DNA of 8,128 nucleotides from Planctomycetaceae bacterium (GTDB lineage Bacteria; Planctomycetota; Planctomycetia; Pirellulales; Thermoguttaceae). Position numbers and translations under genes: made by a program. Below are positions 4,846 to 8,128 of this stretch, one piece after another; the first letter of the stretch is position 1; each line of letters begins with the position of its first letter. The stretch spans positions 1-8,128 of the forward strand of contig JAIROD010000534.1 in the NCBI GenBank assembly GCA_031257725.1. The letters are read 5' to 3'. The notes under the pieces are model-generated. The model had not been told where the DNA came from, did not search any database, and was given only the letters and a program-made list of their open reading frames with translations.

Positions 4846-7659
4846 ATGAATTCTGCTAAATTACTTTCTAAAATTAACAAAATACAAGATTTGCGTCGTC
4901 GCGGAAATTGGAAAAAGGCTTACAAAGAAGCAGTGTTTTGCAGTCGGCAACACAACGAACCGGAAATACGTCAACTCGTTATCTTTTCACTCTGGGAATG
5001 GATCAAAGATCAATTTAACCGTAACCAACGCGAAGAAGCAAAAATTAATATTAAAGAGTTGTTCCGATTGGTCAAAAATCCAAGTGTTGATTGTGTCGAA
5101 ATACAAAATGAATTTCCGCCGATTTTTCGTGCTCTTGGTTTGAACTCGCTCTTGCCGGAACATTTGCGTCAGGATATGAATTCGCCTGAAATTCAAACCG
5201 AATTGGTTGATCGTTTTCTCATTTACGGTGAAGATTCCAGCGATTTGCAGTCTGATATTCGTGAACAGGCGGTTTTGATTCGGAAAGCATTCGAAAAAGT
5301 TGAAGCAAAACTCGATGATGAAGCTCTTGAATTACTTCGTCCCATTTCGTTTCATTCTCCTTTGTCGGAATGGCGGCTCTTTATTCGGGGATTGATTTCT
5401 TATTATCACAAAAACGAAGAAAAAGCCGATGAAAGTTGGAAACGACTTTCAAATTCACGTCCGCTGTCCCGAATCGTTGTTCAGTTACGGAATTTTTTTG
5501 CCGATAATTCCAACGCTTCGTCGTCTAGTTTTGTTTCACGTTTTTTTGATCTTTTTCATACCACGAACGATTCCCCGCAGTCACGGAAGGCAGAATATCT
5601 GAATCACCTTCGTTTGTTCGACAATTATATACGGCAGAAAAAGTATAAAGAACTGGTGGGACATTTTCAGGTATCGCGTTCTTTTCTTCAAAAGACGGAT
5701 CCGCAATTATTTGAGCGTGTTTTTCGTACAATTCATTCCACGCTTATTGATAATGCGGAACCGGATATTGTCCGGCAATTTGTCGAACGTAATATTCCGC
5801 TTCCTTTTGATCCAAGCGGTAACAGGACATTCGGGGTGCTTGCAACAACTCGGGCGCATGATTCAGACAAACCTTCTCCCCGATGGCTTCGAAGTTCGTC
5901 TTATTATTTTGAACAGTTTGCCGAATGTGATATTGACCGGATTGAATCTTTCACGCCCAAGATGAAAGCCCGCGCTAAGGCGATTGTTTACAATCTTCTC
6001 GGTAACAGTTTGTTGCAAGAAGCACTTAGTTTTGGACTGTATCGGGAAGACTTTGACGCTCCGCCGCAAGAAATAATCTCCAACTTCTTCGACAAAGCGA
6101 TTGCGAATGATCCGACTTACCTTCCCACCTATCAACATCTTCAGGAATTTTATCGTTCCGAATTATCTCAACACGAAAGTAAACAATATCATCCGAAAAT
6201 CGCCGACGTTTATCGTAAACTCATTCAACATATTCCCGACAATAAAGAAGCATTACAATATTTGTTCAAATATTATCTTGCCGAAAGAAATGATGCGGAC
6301 GCTCTGCCTTATTTTGAACGTTTGCGGGAGTTGGAACCGCTTTCCCGTGAAACCGAATTTTTGAAACGACAACTCCAATATGTTCAGTTAGGCTCGCTGA
6401 TGCAGTCTGATCAGAAGCAAGCCGAAACGGAACAACTATTCAGCGAAATTGAAAAATCGAATCTTGTTACAATTGAATATAATTACGATTTATTACCGCT
6501 TGCGTTACGGTATATTTATGAAATTATTTCCAATCGTCCCTCTGAAGCGGAAACGGTGTTTGCTCTGGCGGAGAAAATCGGGTTGGAAAAACGATTGCCG
6601 TTAATTTTAGCGATTTTCGCGGAAGCCGAACATTTTCCTGTTCCCATGCAAGTTCTCCAATCGCTTCGGGAAGAATGGAACTCCGCAATCACCGGACGTT
6701 GTAACGGTAATATTGCCGGTGCGTTGGGTAATATTGCTTACGCGATCATGTCTGAGAAAAAAGTTTTTACCGACTCCGAACAAATTCTCGAACAGGTTTT
6801 CGATTTTATCAATCGGTCGGGACAAGTCAGATGGAAACACGAAAAAGATTTGTATGGAGCCTGTAAATTACTTTGGCATCTCACCATTGCGCTTAGAAAA
6901 CACGACTTCGATGCCATGTTCAAAAAATTAGTTCAAAAAGCGATTGAACAATTTCCACACTCGCCGTATTTCCTCTTTTTTGATGCGGAAACGTTTTTTT
7001 TGGAACCGAAACATGTTCAGCGATTTAATAAAAATTTGGGACTTAAAAAATATCAGTTGTTTATTGAACGCTGCAATAATTTTCGAAACGATCCGATGTT
7101 GAGTAATTATCTTAATACTGCGAAACTGCGGTTTGACGATATTGATGCTGTTTCAAGATTCTGGTCGCCGTTTAGTGATGATGAGGAATGGGACGATGAT
7201 GATGACGAAATTGATGATGATGACGATGACGATGACGAGGATATGGACGAGGAAACGATTTGGCCCGGCAATCGTGCGAATTCCCGTTTAGACGCTTCAG
7301 ACCCATCGAGACTTTTAGAAGTGCTGACACCGGAAGAACAAATAAAATTGGCAACGGACCGGAAGTTCACGCCGGCAATGAAAAAACGATTGATTAATGC
7401 TTTGCCGAAAGAAATGGGCGGTCTTCGTGCATTTTTTATTGACGCTTTTGCGGAATGTTTCGAAAAAGGACTTCCTTACGATGAAATAGATAAAATTATG
7501 ATAAAAAAAGTGGAGAGTTTGCCTTTGTATGAACAAATGAAACTTGCCGAAACAGTTAAAGGTTTACCTGACTCGGATGAATTTGACGACGATGACGACG
7601 ACGAATTTCCGTTTCCGACGGCTTATAAACGCAGCCATAAGAAGAAAAAGAAAAAATAA
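4846..7659 (+). CDS. Large TPR-like helical protein with Asp-rich and Lys-rich tails
   Basis: 937 residues, no signal peptide or membrane segment, so cytoplasmic. It is almost wholly helical, with TPR-like repeats recognisable near the N-terminus (QDLRRRGNWKKAYKEAVFCS) and more clearly at about 413-505 (FFDKAIANDPTYLPTYQHLQ; VYRKLIQHIPDNKEALQYLF; PYFERLRELEPLSRE). Residues 778-803 are almost pure Asp/Glu, encoded by a GAT/GAC run; 810-905 look like a small folded module (LTPEEQIKLA...GLRAFFIDAF...); 909-920 are again acidic; and the protein ends KRSHKKKKKK. TPR arrays mediate protein-protein contacts; the acidic and basic tails suggest electrostatic binding to chaperones, ribosomes or nucleic acid, but no function can be named. 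ATG 4846 is the first start after an in-frame TAA (4807-4809) and has no clear Shine-Dalgarno. A J-domain gene follows in the same direction, hinting at a chaperone link. Confidence 0.88.
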   Translation: MNSAKLLSKINKIQDLRRRGNWKKAYKEAVFCSRQHNEPEIRQLVIFSLWEWIKDQFNRNQREEAKINIKELFRLVKNPSVDCVEIQNEFPPIFRALGLNSLLPEHLRQDMNSPEIQTELVDRFLIYGEDSSDLQSDIREQAVLIRKAFEKVEAKLDDEALELLRPISFHSPLSEWRLFIRGLISYYHKNEEKADESWKRLSNSRPLSRIVVQLRNFFADNSNASSSSFVSRFFDLFHTTNDSPQSRKAEYLNHLRLFDNYIRQKKYKELVGHFQVSRSFLQKTDPQLFERVFRTIHSTLIDNAEPDIVRQFVERNIPLPFDPSGNRTFGVLATTRAHDSDKPSPRWLRSSSYYFEQFAECDIDRIESFTPKMKARAKAIVYNLLGNSLLQEALSFGLYREDFDAPPQEIISNFFDKAIANDPTYLPTYQHLQEFYRSELSQHESKQYHPKIADVYRKLIQHIPDNKEALQYLFKYYLAERNDADALPYFERLRELEPLSRETEFLKRQLQYVQLGSLMQSDQKQAETEQLFSEIEKSNLVTIEYNYDLLPLALRYIYEIISNRPSEAETVFALAEKIGLEKRLPLILAIFAEAEHFPVPMQVLQSLREEWNSAITGRCNGNIAGALGNIAYAIMSEKKVFTDSEQILEQVFDFINRSGQVRWKHEKDLYGACKLLWHLTIALRKHDFDAMFKKLVQKAIEQFPHSPYFLFFDAETFFLEPKHVQRFNKNLGLKKYQLFIERCNNFRNDPMLSNYLNTAKLRFDDIDAVSRFWSPFSDDEEWDDDDDEIDDDDDDDDEDMDEETIWPGNRANSRLDASDPSRLLEVLTPEEQIKLATDRKFTPAMKKRLINALPKEMGGLRAFFIDAFAECFEKGLPYDEIDKIMIKKVESLPLYEQMKLAETVKGLPDSDEFDDDDDDEFPFPTAYKRSHKKKKKK

Positions 7660-7727
7660 TACACGGAAATCAGGAATCGTTAAAATCAAATTTTGTTGCA
7701 GATTTTAAGTTCGGAATTTATAGGTAC

Positions 7728-7754
7728 TTATTGTCCCATTTGTCCTTATTATCC
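7728..7754. repeat. Degenerate 9-bp tandem repeat
   Basis: Three units in a row: TTATTGTCC, CATTTGTCC, TTATTATCC. They share the pattern YWTTRTCC with slight changes. Role unknown. Confidence 0.5.
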
Positions 7755-7780
7755 CTACATTGAAAATATTAAGAACATTA

Positions 7781-7955
7781 GGAACGAGGTAATATATCAG
7801 TGAAATATTTTTTTTTAACTATTCAGTCGTTTCCTCCGAATGACCACCCCTGCCCCTCCGAAGGAGGGGAATTATTCCCCTCCTTCGGAGGGGCAGGGGT
7901 GGTAAAAAATAAACTTCAATCTCCGAAAAATTCCACTGATATATTACGGAACGAG
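7781..7955. mobile_element. MITE-like non-autonomous element with 8-bp target duplication
   Basis: The 18-bp terminal inverted repeats GTAATATATCAGTGAAAT (7789-7806) and, inverted, 7930-7947 match at 17 of 18 positions. The perfect direct repeat GGAACGAG lies immediately outside both ends (7781-7788 and 7948-7955), as expected of a target-site duplication. The element itself is 159 bp, has no ORF, and carries a long perfect hairpin in the middle. Ends beginning GTAA with an 8-bp duplication resemble the IS66 family, so an IS66-type transposase acting in trans is the best guess; the terminal repeat sequence itself was not compared with any database. Confidence 0.75.
7843..7903. repeat. Perfect 29-bp stem hairpin whose arms are themselves palindromic
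   Basis: 7843-7871 is the exact reverse complement of 7875-7903, with a 3-nt loop. Within each arm, CCCCTCC and GGAGGGG pair around a 3-nt loop (GAA on the left, TTC on the right), so the sequence can fold as one long stem or as two smaller hairpins. It is GC-rich in an AT-rich setting and sits in the middle of the MITE-like element. It could also act as a bidirectional terminator between the TPR-like and J-domain genes. Confidence 0.85.
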
Positions 7956-7968
7956 AGAGATTAAGGGG

Positions 7969-8007
7969 ACGATTAATTAAAACGATTAATTAAAACGATT
8001 AATTAAA
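7969..8007. repeat. 13-bp tandem repeat ACGATTAATTAAA (3 copies)
   Basis: Three perfect units (7969-7981, 7982-7994, 7995-8007) plus a degenerate AT-rich remnant. Each contains the palindrome TTAATTAA. They end 29 bases before the J-domain ATG, so they lie in its promoter or leader and may be a regulator-binding array or simply slippage-derived. Confidence 0.85.
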
Positions 8008-8036
8008 ATAATTAAAATACCTGAAACATTTTATTT

Positions 8037-8128
8037 ATGTACGACATTTATTATCATACATTGGGGCTTATGCCGGGTTGTACCGAAGAGGCTTTGCGGA
8101 AACGATATCTCGAATTGGTTCAACAGTT
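8037..8128 (+). CDS. J-domain (DnaJ-like) protein, N-terminus only
   Basis: ATG 8037 opens a frame that runs off the window edge after 30 codons: MYDIYYHTLGLMPGCTEEAL then RKRYLELVQQ. This matches the start of a J-domain: helix I with YY..LGL, the P-G-C/A-T-E-E turn, and helix II LRKRYLELVQQ. The diagnostic HPD would come just past the edge. J-domain proteins stimulate the ATPase of DnaK/Hsp70; whether this is canonical DnaJ or a specialised co-chaperone cannot be told. No Shine-Dalgarno is seen before the ATG. The 13-bp repeats and the MITE lie directly upstream, and the TPR-like gene ends 377 bp before it in the same direction. Confidence 0.75.
   Translation, partial: MYDIYYHTLGLMPGCTEEALRKRYLELVQQ

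Larger units (their letters stand above)
7660..8036. other. Intergenic region with a MITE-like insertion and tandem repeats
   Basis: No gene. From left to right: a weak AAAATC/GATTTT inverted repeat (7682-7706) after the TPR-like gene, a degenerate 9-bp tandem repeat (7728-7754), an inserted element with target duplication (7781-7955), and 13-bp AT-rich tandem repeats (7969-8007) just before the J-domain gene. Confidence 0.7.

Noticed and set aside
5525..6840. Several 60-90 codon ORFs opposite or overlapping the TPR-like gene
   Set aside because: They lie wholly inside a long, well-supported gene, have no ribosome binding sites of note, and show no recognisable protein features.
7107..7370. 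Ser-rich and His-rich ORFs on the minus strand
   Set aside because: They are reverse-strand readings of the GAT/GAC Asp-rich repeat of the TPR-like gene.

Overview
The window looks like chromosomal DNA of an AT-rich planctomycete. The best lineage markers are a DUF1559 protein, with a GFTLVELL prepilin-type N-terminus and a C-terminal H-x9-DG motif, and a short lipoprotein with a GEVTLDGKPLEHGEILF core. Both are typical of Planctomycetes. Weak or absent Shine-Dalgarno sites before several genes fit this. A host-associated, low-GC member of the phylum is possible, but that is inference.

Layout: 1-91 may hold the last codons of a plus-strand gene. 92-547 has no gene but carries a 174-bp hairpin-rich repeat element. 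548-3702 is a minus-strand cluster transcribed right to left: DUF1559 prepilin-like protein, small lipoprotein, then a secreted TlpA/ResA-type thioredoxin protein. 3703-4845 is a long non-coding stretch holding the control region of that cluster and a second copy of the hairpin-rich element. 4846-7659 encodes a 937-residue cytoplasmic helical/TPR-like protein with Asp-rich and Lys-rich tails. 7660-8036 holds a small transposon-like element (MITE) and AT-rich tandem repeats. 8037-8128 is the start of a J-domain (DnaJ-like) protein cut off by the window edge.

The most striking point is the DUF1559 gene. Its conserved reading frame has no start codon upstream of the prepilin motif. It is entered through a run of 15 G (minus strand). 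On the other side of that run is an ORF in a different frame, with a good ribosome binding site, and a near-perfect sigma-54 (-24/-12) promoter lies about 70 bp upstream of its ATG. A run of 13 or 16 G would join the two frames. This is either a phase-variable (slipped-strand) contingency locus caught in the OFF state, or a homopolymer sequencing error.

The three minus-strand genes would all give exported products: a pseudopilin-like protein, an outer-surface or periplasmic lipoprotein, and a periplasmic thiol-disulfide protein. The sigma-54 promoter could drive them together, but gaps of 135 and 231 bp leave co-transcription unproven. On the right, the TPR-like protein and the J-domain protein are co-directional, now separated by the MITE.
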